A stretch of DNA of 46,202 bases from Symsagittifera roscoffensis (GCF_963678635.1 NW_026970723.1:1-46202), one strand, 5' to 3'; shown: positions 24,106 to 33,087, numbered from the stretch's first letter. Translations and numbers: made by a program. Notes: a model not told the origin generated them from the sequence alone.

Positions 24106-25645
24106 TGCAAAGGCCTACTCGGTGGGAGAGTACGTATGGGTATTTCAGAACGTTATACCACCGAAAGGAACAAAGAAGCTTCTAAAAAAGTGGAGGGGAC
24201 CCTTCATGATTACGGAGGTGCACCAGGAGGGACGCTTTTATAGACTGAGTACTGGCCGAGCCGCCCACTACGAGAACATCAAGCCACACAATCCATCGAC
24301 AGAAGACTGGTGTATACCTGCAGACATGGAAGAAGGGGATTATCTAATGATGGATACTGCTTGTGAGGTCAATGAAAAAGGCACCAGGGAGAAGAACGAT
24401 GGAAACGAAATCGTAGAGGATGGTACAGATACACCGCTGGACCTGGATCCAAACGAACGGATCGAAGCGGACGATGAAACCTTACCCTACGCAGAGGAAG
24501 ATTGGCAGGATCCCGAACAGACAGAGGTTCCCAAGAACTTGGAACCGGATCTTCCGTTCACGATGCAGACTCGTCAGAAGGACGGGACGAGACCAAGAAA
24601 GAAATACAATCCTTACGGTGACGACTTTGTAGTGGATAGGATGGATCTAAAGAAAATAGTGGAGGAAGTAGTGGGTTTAGAGGAAATAACTGTGTCACAA
24701 GAAATTGACATAGTCGATGATCACAACGATGAGTGGGTTGACGACTGGTCAAAACCCGAGGTAGAAATCGACGATGAGCAACAGCAGTCATATGAACAAG
24801 ACCTGACGAACCTGTGTGTCTTAGAGTGGCTGAATGAAACGACCTCGGATCCAGAGGAGACCAGCGTCACGATTCAAGACGTAGATCGTGAAAGCATGAA
24901 ATACAGCCAGACTGAACGAGACGATCCTTCCTGGGCTGCCCAGGAAGGACGATTACTCATTCCAGCTTCTAACCTTGACTTGATACCCGGTATGCGATCG
25001 ACGGGGACGTCGATGGATATTTTTGTCCTGGGAGTGGGGGTAGGACTTACCCACACTGAAAACTTGATAATAAAAAAATTAAGAATAGCAAGAGAAACAG
25101 GAGACTTAGAAGCAGAAACAGGCGAAGAACCTAAGAAACCAGACATAGGCAGGGTAGTTGAGTCACATTTTAATTTACCAAATGAATATTCTAGTAACAT
25201 AATACTAACAGACAGTGATTTCATACTCACAATCAGAACATGTGTGATAGCGATCACCGCAGACATGAGTTTTAGGACAGCGCTAGCGGCAGATTTTAAG
25301 AGGGAATACAAAAACGTGGAATTCCTTTGGAAGCAAAGACCAGGGATAGGGGGCGTAGCAGCCTTACCTCCGGCGGTGTCGCAGATACCGGGAAAGTACT
25401 TATGCTTCTTGGTAACGAGGGCGACAGAGAAGCAGCACGTGGACCCAGAAAACCTAGTCTTGTCTTTGACGAGGCTGAGGGACTTCCTTGTGGAAATGGA
25501 CGTGAAGGAGCTCTCGCTTCCAGTGTACGATCCAAACAGAGGAAGACTGCATCCTCGGGAAATGTACGCGCTTGTACACGTGATATTCTCTGATACGAAC
25601 ATACAAGTATATCTACATAAGAAATATTACTTAAGTATAGGCTGA
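24062..25645 (+). CDS. pol: Integrase C-terminus, acidic spacer and macrodomain-like C-terminal domain
   Basis: The frame opens after a frameshift near 24.06 kb. Counting from GTG 24122, residues 1-60 are the integrase C-terminal region with the GPY/F-type signature (KKWRGPFMITEV), which binds DNA. Residues about 75-265 are acidic and probably disordered. Residues about 360-505 resemble a macrodomain of the TARG1/ALC1-like group: a hydrophobic strand then ADMSFRTALAADFKREY (equivalent to the loop that ends IA..FK..F), the strand/helix CFLVTRATEKQHVDPENLVLSL, then ELSLPVYDPNRGRL and a final VIFSDTNIQVYLHKK strand. Macrodomains bind or remove ADP-ribose. The Gly-rich loop of active family members is poorly conserved here, so binding is uncertain. 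The protein ends YYLSIG with TGA at 25643. Confidence 0.75.
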   Translation, partial: VQARQRKRFDKKAADAKAYSVGEYVWVFQNVIPPKGTKKLLKKWRGPFMITEVHQEGRFYRLSTGRAAHYENIKPHNPSTEDWCIPADMEEGDYLMMDTACEVNEKGTREKNDGNEIVEDGTDTPLDLDPNERIEADDETLPYAEEDWQDPEQTEVPKNLEPDLPFTMQTRQKDGTRPRKKYNPYGDDFVVDRMDLKKIVEEVVGLEEITVSQEIDIVDDHNDEWVDDWSKPEVEIDDEQQQSYEQDLTNLCVLEWLNETTSDPEETSVTIQDVDRESMKYSQTERDDPSWAAQEGRLLIPASNLDLIPGMRSTGTSMDIFVLGVGVGLTHTENLIIKKLRIARETGDLEAETGEEPKKPDIGRVVESHFNLPNEYSSNIILTDSDFILTIRTCVIAITADMSFRTALAADFKREYKNVEFLWKQRPGIGGVAALPPAVSQIPGKYLCFLVTRATEKQHVDPENLVLSLTRLRDFLVEMDVKELSLPVYDPNRGRLHPREMYALVHVIFSDTNIQVYLHKKYYLSIG

Positions 25646-26046
25646 GTGATGTGCGAGAGGGTGTTAGGCCAAAGACTAAGTATGTAAAATGTGGTATGGA
25701 TGTGTGTTATGTTATGTTAGGTTATGTGTTAGGTTATTAAGATCATGGGTAAGTAGGGGTTAGTGACCATGAACAACTAATGACGATCTTGGGATAAGAT
25801 CCATAGTTTGGACTGTCCAATCTTAGATCGAATTCCAAAATTTTAGAAACCAATTGATTTTAATAAATTTTAGGATAAATATCTTTTTATCTGAACTGTC
25901 TTTAAGCAAATTTTAACGATATATGTTAAGGTGAAACTGACAGGTGTGACAGTCGTGATTTCTTTTCTAGATCCTGATTGATCATTTAAATTACTCACTT
26001 GAGTCAATTTATCAAATCGAATCAAATCAAACTTGGAAAGAACAGT
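25646..26046 (+). other. Spacer between pol and the 3' polyprotein frame
   Basis: This is about 400 bp of non-coding sequence. It has a TTATGTTATGTTAGGTTATG-like run at about 25708-25740, a palindrome TTGGACTGTCCAA (25808-25820), and a pyrimidine tract followed by AG at 25969-25970. I see no reading frame in it. It probably serves expression of the downstream frame. Confidence 0.7.
25957..25970 (+). promoter_or_regulatory. Candidate 3' splice acceptor for a spliced mRNA of the 3' frame
   Basis: The sequence GATTTCTTTTCTAG, a pyrimidine tract ending in AG, lies 76 nt upstream of the ATG at 26047. An A-rich branch-point-like stretch (TTTTAACGAT) lies about 45 nt further up. This would let the second polyprotein be made from a spliced RNA, as env is in retroviruses. 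Candidate donors exist in the LTR (AAGGGTAAGA, GT at 12977) and near gag. It is motif-based only. Confidence 0.45.
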
Positions 26047-27228
26047 ATGGACAATTTCAACCTGGACGAATTGATGGACCTGGCAGAGGCATATGTGGGA
26101 CCGATGGTAGATGCGATCTATCGTCGGTTGATCGAACGAGACTTCGCTCTGGAGGACCCAGAGGTGGTCATGTTGCTGACCGCCCTGATCAACATCTTGG
26201 GGCACGACAACCGTGGGGACCGCCCCACGGAAGTCCTGTTGATGGCAGCATATGGAGAAAGAGGAATACTAGACCGCCCAAACATGAGAGTGATGAGGTG
26301 GAGAAACGGGGCTCTCTCAGGGAGTGACTTGGCGAATGAGCCTGGATTGGGAAGTTCTAGGACTTACCAACCAGGTGAAATGCCAATGCCCTCTAAGCCT
26401 AAACCTGGGCTGACGAGAATGCATCGGGAGATGAACAGCGAGGCGACCTCGTCTGGTTCACCACTGAGAGCAGCTGTGCCACCAAAAAGGGCGAAAGTAA
26501 CACAGAAGGTTCAGACGAACCAAACCATACAAGATCTGGACGAGATGAACGATCAGCTGAGAAGTACGAAGAAGGAGTTAGACGAGATGACGAAGACCAT
26601 GCTGGCGATGGAGGAAGATAGAGACATGTGGAGAAAGTTGTTTGAAGACTGCAACAAAAAGCAGGGTCAAGAGATCGAACGCTTAAGGCAGGAATACAAA
26701 GAGCGATCGGAGCAGGTGGCGTTAAAAACGGCCGTGGAGAAAGTGATACCGGCAATGGATATTCCTCGTGGGCAGTCCCCGATGGAGCTCTTGACACCTC
26801 GAGAAATGAGTCAAACAACGGAGACACGGCTTCCAGCAGAGACGAACCGAGTAACAATCCCGGATCCTAGTGACACCTTGGGTGATCCCGTCGTAGAGCA
26901 GACAGTGAGGAAACTGATAGAGACAGCTGGACGATTGGTCGCTAACAAGAATGCACCAGGTTCCGGGGTGACTGCACCCTATGGAACGATTGACGATACG
27001 GGCAGAGTACAACTCTCCCAGACAGTGATCAGACAAGGGATAAGTAACGTGACACCACTCATGGGGAGCTCGAGAATCCCGGAGAGGAAAGTAAGGAAGA
27101 TGCCAGCGAAGAAAGTGTCTCGTATAATAGACGTGCAGAAGAATAATCAATTGAAGTATAATTTCACGGGATTTCCGGAGACCTACCGAGGGCCTGCTTC
27201 AATCGAGCTACCTGGAGCCCGGCTGTGA
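26047..27228 (+). CDS. Start of 3' polyprotein: helical / coiled-coil protein
   Basis: This frame has 393 codons from an ATG in a strong Kozak context (A at -3, G at +4); the in-frame TTG at 25999 is less likely. The protein begins MDNFNLDELMDLAEAYVG and has a helical N-terminal 80 residues. A clear coiled coil follows at about residues 160-235 (IQDLDEMNDQLRSTKKELDE and onward), then a Pro/Thr-rich section and a basic region (RKVRKMPAKKVSR). I do not recognise a family. A structural, Gag-like assembly role is possible but unproven. The frame ends at TGA 27226-27228, overlapping by four bases the frame of the SGNH domain. Because the SGNH domain starts almost at the overlap and has no ATG, the two were probably one protein. 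Confidence 0.7.
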   Translation: MDNFNLDELMDLAEAYVGPMVDAIYRRLIERDFALEDPEVVMLLTALINILGHDNRGDRPTEVLLMAAYGERGILDRPNMRVMRWRNGALSGSDLANEPGLGSSRTYQPGEMPMPSKPKPGLTRMHREMNSEATSSGSPLRAAVPPKRAKVTQKVQTNQTIQDLDEMNDQLRSTKKELDEMTKTMLAMEEDRDMWRKLFEDCNKKQGQEIERLRQEYKERSEQVALKTAVEKVIPAMDIPRGQSPMELLTPREMSQTTETRLPAETNRVTIPDPSDTLGDPVVEQTVRKLIETAGRLVANKNAPGSGVTAPYGTIDDTGRVQLSQTVIRQGISNVTPLMGSSRIPERKVRKMPAKKVSRIIDVQKNNQLKYNFTGFPETYRGPASIELPGARL

Positions 27229-28061
27229 ACCTGCAGCAACCACCACTCGGGACATCTCACCTGATATTGGAAGACAGCTTAGTCAGAGTGCTGTCGAATT
27301 TGAGGACCTCATGGGTCACCACGGTGATGGCCTTTGGAGGCGCGACGATTGCCCAATTATATCGGATGGTGGAACTGATGAATCCAGGGAAGATACCCAA
27401 TGTGATGATCTTAGTTGGGACGAATGATATCTCCAGAGGATCAAACGAGCAGGAAGCACTGTGGGAGTCAATGATGGTGTGTTTGTTCACTACTCTCTGG
27501 CAGAAGTTCAGTTGCGCGGTACTGACCGTTTGCACGGTGCCAATGAACGCGAGAAGCCTGACAGCATCAGGAAGAAGGCACAACGAGGGAGTCATGAGAT
27601 GGAACAACATCTTGAGGAACCTAGCAAATCGAAATGCCGGAAGAATGATCCTCATGGACATTGAACATGAATTGAGAGCCATGGATCAGGCCAGACTGAC
27701 CACGGATGGCATCCACTTCGACAGTATCGAAGGACAAGCTTGGTTGAATCGAGTCTTCCAAGAACGGTTGGATGAGCTGGAAGCAGAACTCTTTGACACA
27801 GGAGTGCTGAAGGAAGAGGGAACGGTGAGTGATGCAGTAATCACCACCTTTGTGCCTCCTAATCTGGAAACACGTTTGGGTACGGTCCCAGCCGTCACGA
27901 ATTACCGGCAACAAAGCTCCAGCGAACCAGGTCGAAGAACAGACGTGCAACATCGGTTGGGAGAAGCACCGATGAGGAGAACAATTCATCCTAGGAGGAG
28001 GATAGGACCTGTCAACCAACCAATCGAAGAAGTAGCAGGCACATCTAGATCGGACACTTGA
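27225..28061 (+). CDS. SGNH/GDSL-hydrolase-like domain
   Basis: This is a 278-codon frame with nominal start GTG. It shows the four SGNH blocks in order: block I EDSLVR (Asp17-Ser18, with Glu in place of the usual Gly), block II FGGAT (Gly38-Gly39), block III VGTNDIS (Gly65, Asn67, Asp68) and block V TTDGIHFD (Asp161, His164). Catalytic Ser18, Asp161 and His164 plus the oxyanion residues Gly39 and Asn67 are all present, so the ancestral protein may have been an active esterase or lipase-like enzyme. SGNH esterases are known in ORF1 of CR1/L2-type LINEs, but I know of no standard Ty3/gypsy element with one. The C-terminal 80 residues are basic and disordered. The frame stops at TGA 28059-28061, yet protein-like sequence continues in the same frame to about 28200. 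Confidence 0.8.
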   Translation: MNLQQPPLGTSHLILEDSLVRVLSNLRTSWVTTVMAFGGATIAQLYRMVELMNPGKIPNVMILVGTNDISRGSNEQEALWESMMVCLFTTLWQKFSCAVLTVCTVPMNARSLTASGRRHNEGVMRWNNILRNLANRNAGRMILMDIEHELRAMDQARLTTDGIHFDSIEGQAWLNRVFQERLDELEAELFDTGVLKEEGTVSDAVITTFVPPNLETRLGTVPAVTNYRQQSSSEPGRRTDVQHRLGEAPMRRTIHPRRRIGPVNQPIEEVAGTSRSDT

Positions 28062-28210
28062 TCGGAGACGACGAGTACCGGTCGAGAGGAGAGACCGAGC
28101 AGAGGCTCATTGTTGTGGTCGAGATCCATACCGTCTCTCTGGCATATATACAAAGACGAACTGATGAAGCTGGACCTACAGAGAGTAAGCTTCATTGAAG
28201 ATGCAAGGAG
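28062..28210 (+). CDS. Linking segment of the 3' polyprotein between stop and frameshift
   Basis: Directly after the in-frame TGA, the same frame reads on as SETTSTGREERPSRG and then IYKDELMKLDLQRVSF with no stop until 28215. At about 28200-28213 the coding shifts to the frame that runs to 29413. The segment has the same composition as its neighbours, which supports a once-continuous protein. It has no domain of its own. Confidence 0.6.
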
Positions 28211-29413
28211 TTGCTGAATGGAGCGACGCTATCCGTCAGCAGATTATACTCAATAACCGGCGTAGACTGGTTGATAGCCGCTAGCATAAATTTCAGCTCC
28301 ACGACGGCCTTGAGATTTGCTGATTTGGGGGGACTGCCCTCTAACAACACGATGGGACCAGTGAATGCGAGACCGTTGCAAGATGTGAGATTGAACCATT
28401 ATGAGGGGAATCGTGAAGAAAGACCAGGAAGATTCCTGACGGCGAGAGCGCCGATTGGACAACACGTGAAGATATTTAGGCAGCTGACGACACCACCTGG
28501 TCATGTGAAGGAGAGAGTGTACCCAAAACTAGTGAATCAAGATGGTGATGCTCAGAGATATGGCGGATTGACAACGATAAAGAAGGATGAGACCATCTTC
28601 GCCGCCTACGACAAAGCAGAGATGAGAAAGGCCAAAATCATGGTAGTAGCGAATTCAGAGTTCGTGTACACCTCTAAGTCTTTGTTTTGGCCGGACGTCA
28701 TAATGCTGGCCGCAGTTGACCTAGACCTATTGCAATCAGTGTCTGTAGCTATAGGGGTACAAAGGCAGACAGAAATGAACCCGATAACGATTGTGTTTGC
28801 TGGCATCAATGACCATCTACACAGTAGAGGTTTTCTGAGCAGGCTCAGAGATCCTGCAACAGCAGAAAACGCAGTATGGCCAGCAATAAAAGATATCCTG
28901 GAGTCGATGGGTGAAATGGTGGATGCGACGAAGGAGGGGTCATTCAATAAAGTGGCGTTGAGAGTAGTATTCGCGTTGTCTCCGGGATATGCATATCTCC
29001 CGGATGGATTGAAATTTGTGTATGCAATGGTAGCCTTACTTTCGGAAGGAAAATATGATGTGATCATATCAGCCCCGAATCGCATGATAGAAATGGAGAA
29101 CTTGAGGCCACTTAAGGCTGAACTGCCTGCAGTATGGTCAGATATCTCAAACGCGATGAGAGGATTCAAGGACCACGCGCTACACATGTTAGTGTTGGAC
29201 GAAGTGCTGGGGTTGGAACTGTCCAACTTCAGTCGACAACTCAAACTGAAACCAGGAATAGATGACGACCATCGAGTGATCACGGCAATGTCCAACGACT
29301 TATGGTTCCGAGCAATGGAAGTGGCAAGTGAAGACACAAGAAGAAATAATTCACTGGAGACGAGAGCTCATCTGGAGGCGATGGTTCTGAGAACCAAGCC
29401 GGAAGCAAACTAG
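28211..29413 (+). CDS. 3' polyprotein segment, possible second degenerate SGNH-like domain
   Basis: This 400-codon frame continues from the preceding segment. Residues 140-355 have a pattern reminiscent of another SGNH fold: a strand IMVVANSEFVY in the place of block I (the GDS motif is replaced), IVFAGINDHLHSRG with Gly198, Asn200 and Asp201 as block III, and DDDH at 351-354 as a possible DxxH. The nucleophile Ser is uncertain, so it would be inactive if it is an SGNH domain. It has no membrane segment or signal peptide. It ends at TAG 29411-29413, an in-frame stop after which the same frame continues. Confidence 0.6.
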   Translation: MLNGATLSVSRLYSITGVDWLIAASINFSSTTALRFADLGGLPSNNTMGPVNARPLQDVRLNHYEGNREERPGRFLTARAPIGQHVKIFRQLTTPPGHVKERVYPKLVNQDGDAQRYGGLTTIKKDETIFAAYDKAEMRKAKIMVVANSEFVYTSKSLFWPDVIMLAAVDLDLLQSVSVAIGVQRQTEMNPITIVFAGINDHLHSRGFLSRLRDPATAENAVWPAIKDILESMGEMVDATKEGSFNKVALRVVFALSPGYAYLPDGLKFVYAMVALLSEGKYDVIISAPNRMIEMENLRPLKAELPAVWSDISNAMRGFKDHALHMLVLDEVLGLELSNFSRQLKLKPGIDDDHRVITAMSNDLWFRAMEVASEDTRRNNSLETRAHLEAMVLRTKPEAN

Positions 29414-29713
29414 TGGCTACACCTGAATCCTAGAGTAGCGGCATTGGGTTCAGATGCTTTTCAGCAAGGCCCAGTAATGATCACGAAGATACACGCCTAC
29501 TTGTTGAAGGAGGTGAACCTGGCGGAAAATGCCGGAGAAAAGACAGCTGAGTTCGTGAACAGAATGTGTCAGATTACTCTGGAAACCTTCTGGACCCAGG
29601 AAGTGAAGGGACAGGAGGGATTTGAAAGGACAGATAGCATGCTAGAAGGGTTGGTAGCCGGATGGACCGCGTCCTTCTTGGCAAAATTTACCCGAAAGTC
29701 TCGCACTATTTGA
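29414..29713 (+). CDS. 3' polyprotein segment after in-frame TAG
   Basis: This is the same frame as the preceding segment, starting WLHLNPRVAALGSDAF and continuing with a helical section (KIHAYLLKEVNLAENAGEK). It runs until about 29680, after which the protein continues in the -1 frame around GCAAAATTTA (29681-29690). The tail KFTRKSRTI before the stop at 29713 is out of frame. No family is recognised. Confidence 0.6.
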   Translation, partial: WLHLNPRVAALGSDAFQQGPVMITKIHAYLLKEVNLAENAGEKTAEFVNRMCQITLETFWTQEVKGQEGFERTDSMLEGLVAGWTASFLAKFTRKSRTI

Positions 29714-32700
29714 TAAAGGAATTCCTCCAAGCAGTAGTGAAAGTATCGGTAGTGGAATTAATAGCCTTGTTCGTGACATTCGGAGCGGAGAGTTTCGTGA
29801 AAGGACCGGCGATACTGCTTACGGATGGAATACAGAACCTGCGACTAGATGGACTTCTGACATTGATCGCAATAACCCACGGAAACTTGGGAGGACTACT
29901 GAAAGTGGCACGTTGTCCAGAGCAGATGAAAGAGAGAGTGAGGAACTTGGATATGAAGAAATCCACGGACTCGTGGAACAAAATAAGAGACCTGAGACAC
30001 ACTCTTATCCAATATCTCTTGCAGCAAAATCGCTTTGGAACCGGAGAAGACGAGACAATTGAAAGAGAGGAAGATGTTAGACGACATGTTGGAGGCATGC
30101 CGCTATTAACGGATCTGAGCTTAGCTATGAGAACCGATCCCTTGGCGCTGGTCAGAGGAGTCACGGAGTTCGTGACAGTGATCTATGGACCAGCAGTCAC
30201 GTTTGCGTTCCCTGACGTTAAAGTGGAAGCATATAGGAGGTCGGTGCTGCACCTGAACCTCATATCGGCAGTGGACGGTAGTACACTGAACTGGTGTGAG
30301 CAGCACACACTGCGGGAGCTCATGAGTGAAGATCTGTTGTTTGCGAAAATATTGGAGCCAGAGATGACAGTCATCAATTTTGACGATCACTTCCGTGACC
30401 GCATGGGAGAAGTAGAGAGAGGACACATCGAGGTGTTTCCAAAGCTTTGGAATCTGAGGCCCTATGACAAAACGAATGGTAAAATAACCAGAGTGCCTCG
30501 TCTCACTGCAGCATATCACAAGGTGAGAGAAGAGACGAAGGACTGGGGCGATTACAAGAAGCTACCGGAGGCAATCCCTGAATTCCCTCTAATAAGAAGG
30601 ATGTTACTCGGAGCCGTCTCCGTAGTACAAACTCCTAGGTTGAGAGCATTCGAAACCAATGAAAGGAGACTAGGGAATTTCTCGGTGACGATGGATCCAT
30701 ACTTTGTGGGGAGAAATGCCGCCGTGTTACAATACACACGATTTGCGTACACGGATCAAGCGACGAGAAGGCGAATAAGCAACGCCGCTACTCCCAAGCC
30801 TGGAGGATTTGATGAGGAATGGAAGGGACTAGGCTTAGCTCCGATGAGAATGAGAGGCAGGACCGAATTGCCTGAAGCCTCATTAATCCTGACCAGTGTG
30901 AAAAAGGAGATGAAAGTTGGAGGAATATTGCAGACGAGAACCTTCCTAGCACCCTTCGTCTGCGAAGAAATCAAAGTGGTCCATGGAGAAGAGGAAGATA
31001 AATCGGCCGGTACATTGCTCATACCGAGATTCCAGGAAGAAGCCGACAATGACGAACAAGGACCATCGAGCTCGAATAAGGATAAGTCAGAAGGAGATGA
31101 CGGACAGGGTGGAAGCCGTCAGACTGAAGAACCCATGCAACAAGATCAAGCTGGTGGGGAAGACGACAGAGCATCGACAGGAGGAACATCCAGCCTGGAT
31201 TTTAACATCTTCAGTGGTCTTGAAAACAATGCGGATACGTTGGAAATGACTGAGCCAGTGGATGAAGGCACCTCGACACTGGAGCCTCCGTCAGCCTTTA
31301 TGGAAATGAAACAGAATTTGCCGGAGAGCAGCTCTCCTGGCAATTCAAGAAATAATGACCAGAGAATCCTCATGGAATCACCTCGGAGGAGAAGAATAGA
31401 GGCCTCAGCCAGAGTACCTTTCTTGGGAACGCTGCCCGAAAAAGAATGGGAAGTACATCACCGAGACCACGAGAGTAGGACGGGATGTAAGCTGGACAGG
31501 GTGGCGTTTATGGAAGAAGTCTGGACTGTGATTCAGAGCTATGGGACCCAGTCCATCCTCAAAACAGGTCTCAATCAACCCTTGATGAGAGAAGTACTTG
31601 ACAAGCTTGATGAGTGTGAAGGGAGACTGAGTGAATTATTGATCGACTCAGCCACTGATGAGAGTGAAGCGAATTCTCCCATCAAGATGACACCGCAGGA
31701 CGATGAAGGAGAGGTGGTGTACCTGTCAAGAACCAGGAGTGGGACGATACGATCGAAAATGGTGATTGATAAAATCAATGCGATGAAGATGAAGTTAGGC
31801 AGCAGAGTGATGCCGAGGAGAATTGGGAAGACGAAAGTGGATTCAGAAATATCGATGAAAACTGGTAGCTCAGCGAAAAGGAAGCGAGTCGAGGAGGCCA
31901 TGGATTTGGGGCAAGGTGATTATCAATTGTCTGGCACAGATAGAATATTAACTGATATAGCGATGGTGCCACCCATTCTCATGGCGGGGATAAAGTCAAC
32001 CGGTTATAAATCAAAAAGGAGTGACCGCACTCTGACTGGAGCAACTTTAGAAATGGAAATACTCAGCCAATGTGGAGAGAGCAAAATGAGGGACTTCAAG
32101 CCATCTCCCATGAATCATGGAAAGGAAAGTGTTGCAGGACAACTAACACCAGTGGAATACAACCGACTAACAGTGTCTGAGACAGTGTCGATAGATGAAC
32201 CCACCGGTGGATACATGGAGATTTTGGAATACCGAAACTCGGCTAGAGGGCATATAATGGCCCTGGAAGACGAAAAAGCCATGGAGAGTTATCTGGAAAC
32301 AATGTTGCAGGGCACCACCCTCAAGCAGAAGGCGTATGGAACTTTGGCGTCGTCTGACGTACAGGCGGAGACAGTCGAACAGTTAGTGAGCCTTCCATGG
32401 AAAGCAGTAGTGTTGAGATATTTCGAAGAAGAGATGAGGACTACGCCAAGAATACATGCTCTCGTGGCAGTACCTTACGTAAGAACAGAGTTACAACTCA
32501 GGTTCGCCTGGTGCATGATGGGACTGACTCGCGAAGAATATGATTCAGAAGAAAGAAAGAGGTCACAAGAAGAAAAGGTGTTCCTTATGACGAATCTGAG
32601 GGATCTGATAGTCCAGGAGGGAGCAGCAGTAGCGTGTGCGAAGCGGAGAGACGCTCTCTGTTTCATTCGATTCCTGATAGAGCAGATTTCAGTACCTGCA

Positions 32701-33087
32701 TTAAACACTTGTGTTAAAATGTTGAGGGAAGGCGATGAGCGAACGAAAGCCTTGTTCTTGCTAGCACTGCTGGACATGCAGCAAAGTAAACCGATGAGGG
32801 TGAACATGAAAGAACCTGAAGAATTGGAACCCATGAAAAAGATAGATGAGATCAGGAGATTCTCAAACAAGGAGCTGAGAATCACTAAAGAATCTATGGG
32901 AGCATTGCCGAAATCCAGTGAATACTGTGGACCGATCGAGAAGAAGTCATATAGCTATGTATCCGGGATCATAGGGATAGCGTACAATCCTTTCCTGAGT
33001 GAAGACATACGCGATTGCTTCTTTGATTATGAGCAGGCGGTTACTAAGATTCTGGACGTCCAGAATTGTAACGATCAAGATCGTTAA
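29662..33087 (+). CDS. Large central part of the 3' polyprotein, unknown function
   Basis: This is a 1,141-codon frame whose true continuation from upstream begins at about 29683; the ATG at 29662 is probably not a start. Residues 1-430 are predicted by eye to be mixed alpha/beta, with repeated hydrophobic segments (for example LIALFVTFGAESFVKG) and no obvious transmembrane helix of full length. Residues about 445-560 are acidic, Gln/Ser/Gly-rich and probably disordered. Residues 730-760 have a basic KRKRVEE-type cluster that could be a nuclear localisation signal. Residues 880-1130 are helical (VLRYFEEEMRT, FLLALLDMQQ). I do not recognise any family. The length and clean frame show strong past selection for protein. 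Coding moves to another frame near 33.06 kb. Confidence 0.75.
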   Translation: MDRVLLGKIYPKVSHYLIKEFLQAVVKVSVVELIALFVTFGAESFVKGPAILLTDGIQNLRLDGLLTLIAITHGNLGGLLKVARCPEQMKERVRNLDMKKSTDSWNKIRDLRHTLIQYLLQQNRFGTGEDETIEREEDVRRHVGGMPLLTDLSLAMRTDPLALVRGVTEFVTVIYGPAVTFAFPDVKVEAYRRSVLHLNLISAVDGSTLNWCEQHTLRELMSEDLLFAKILEPEMTVINFDDHFRDRMGEVERGHIEVFPKLWNLRPYDKTNGKITRVPRLTAAYHKVREETKDWGDYKKLPEAIPEFPLIRRMLLGAVSVVQTPRLRAFETNERRLGNFSVTMDPYFVGRNAAVLQYTRFAYTDQATRRRISNAATPKPGGFDEEWKGLGLAPMRMRGRTELPEASLILTSVKKEMKVGGILQTRTFLAPFVCEEIKVVHGEEEDKSAGTLLIPRFQEEADNDEQGPSSSNKDKSEGDDGQGGSRQTEEPMQQDQAGGEDDRASTGGTSSLDFNIFSGLENNADTLEMTEPVDEGTSTLEPPSAFMEMKQNLPESSSPGNSRNNDQRILMESPRRRRIEASARVPFLGTLPEKEWEVHHRDHESRTGCKLDRVAFMEEVWTVIQSYGTQSILKTGLNQPLMREVLDKLDECEGRLSELLIDSATDESEANSPIKMTPQDDEGEVVYLSRTRSGTIRSKMVIDKINAMKMKLGSRVMPRRIGKTKVDSEISMKTGSSAKRKRVEEAMDLGQGDYQLSGTDRILTDIAMVPPILMAGIKSTGYKSKRSDRTLTGATLEMEILSQCGESKMRDFKPSPMNHGKESVAGQLTPVEYNRLTVSETVSIDEPTGGYMEILEYRNSARGHIMALEDEKAMESYLETMLQGTTLKQKAYGTLASSDVQAETVEQLVSLPWKAVVLRYFEEEMRTTPRIHALVAVPYVRTELQLRFAWCMMGLTREEYDSEERKRSQEEKVFLMTNLRDLIVQEGAAVACAKRRDALCFIRFLIEQISVPALNTCVKMLREGDERTKALFLLALLDMQQSKPMRVNMKEPEELEPMKKIDEIRRFSNKELRITKESMGALPKSSEYCGPIEKKSYSYVSGIIGIAYNPFLSEDIRDCFFDYEQAVTKILDVQNCNDQDR

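Larger units (their letters stand above)
16215..25645 (+). pseudogene. gag-pol: Composite gag-pro-pol reading frame, broken
   Basis: Read across frames, this is a single Gag-Pol polyprotein of about 3,100 residues. The breaks are a frameshift near 16.85 kb, a frameshift at the eight-A run 20794-20801, an apparent in-frame loss in RT near 21.19 kb, TAG at 21290-21292, a frameshift near 23.18 kb and a frameshift near 24.06 kb. Domain blocks on both sides of each break are in the right order and continuous, which is why I treat them as damage and not separate genes. Host or programmed recoding cannot be excluded for the first one. Confidence 0.85.

Noticed and set aside
24874-25602. 242-codon minus-strand frame opposite the Pol C-terminus
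   Set aside because: It is a shadow of a biased coding strand; the + strand frame has integrase and macrodomain-like motifs.
28606-29337. 243-codon minus-strand frame opposite the 3' polyprotein
   Set aside because: It is a shadow of the + frame with no independent motif or start.
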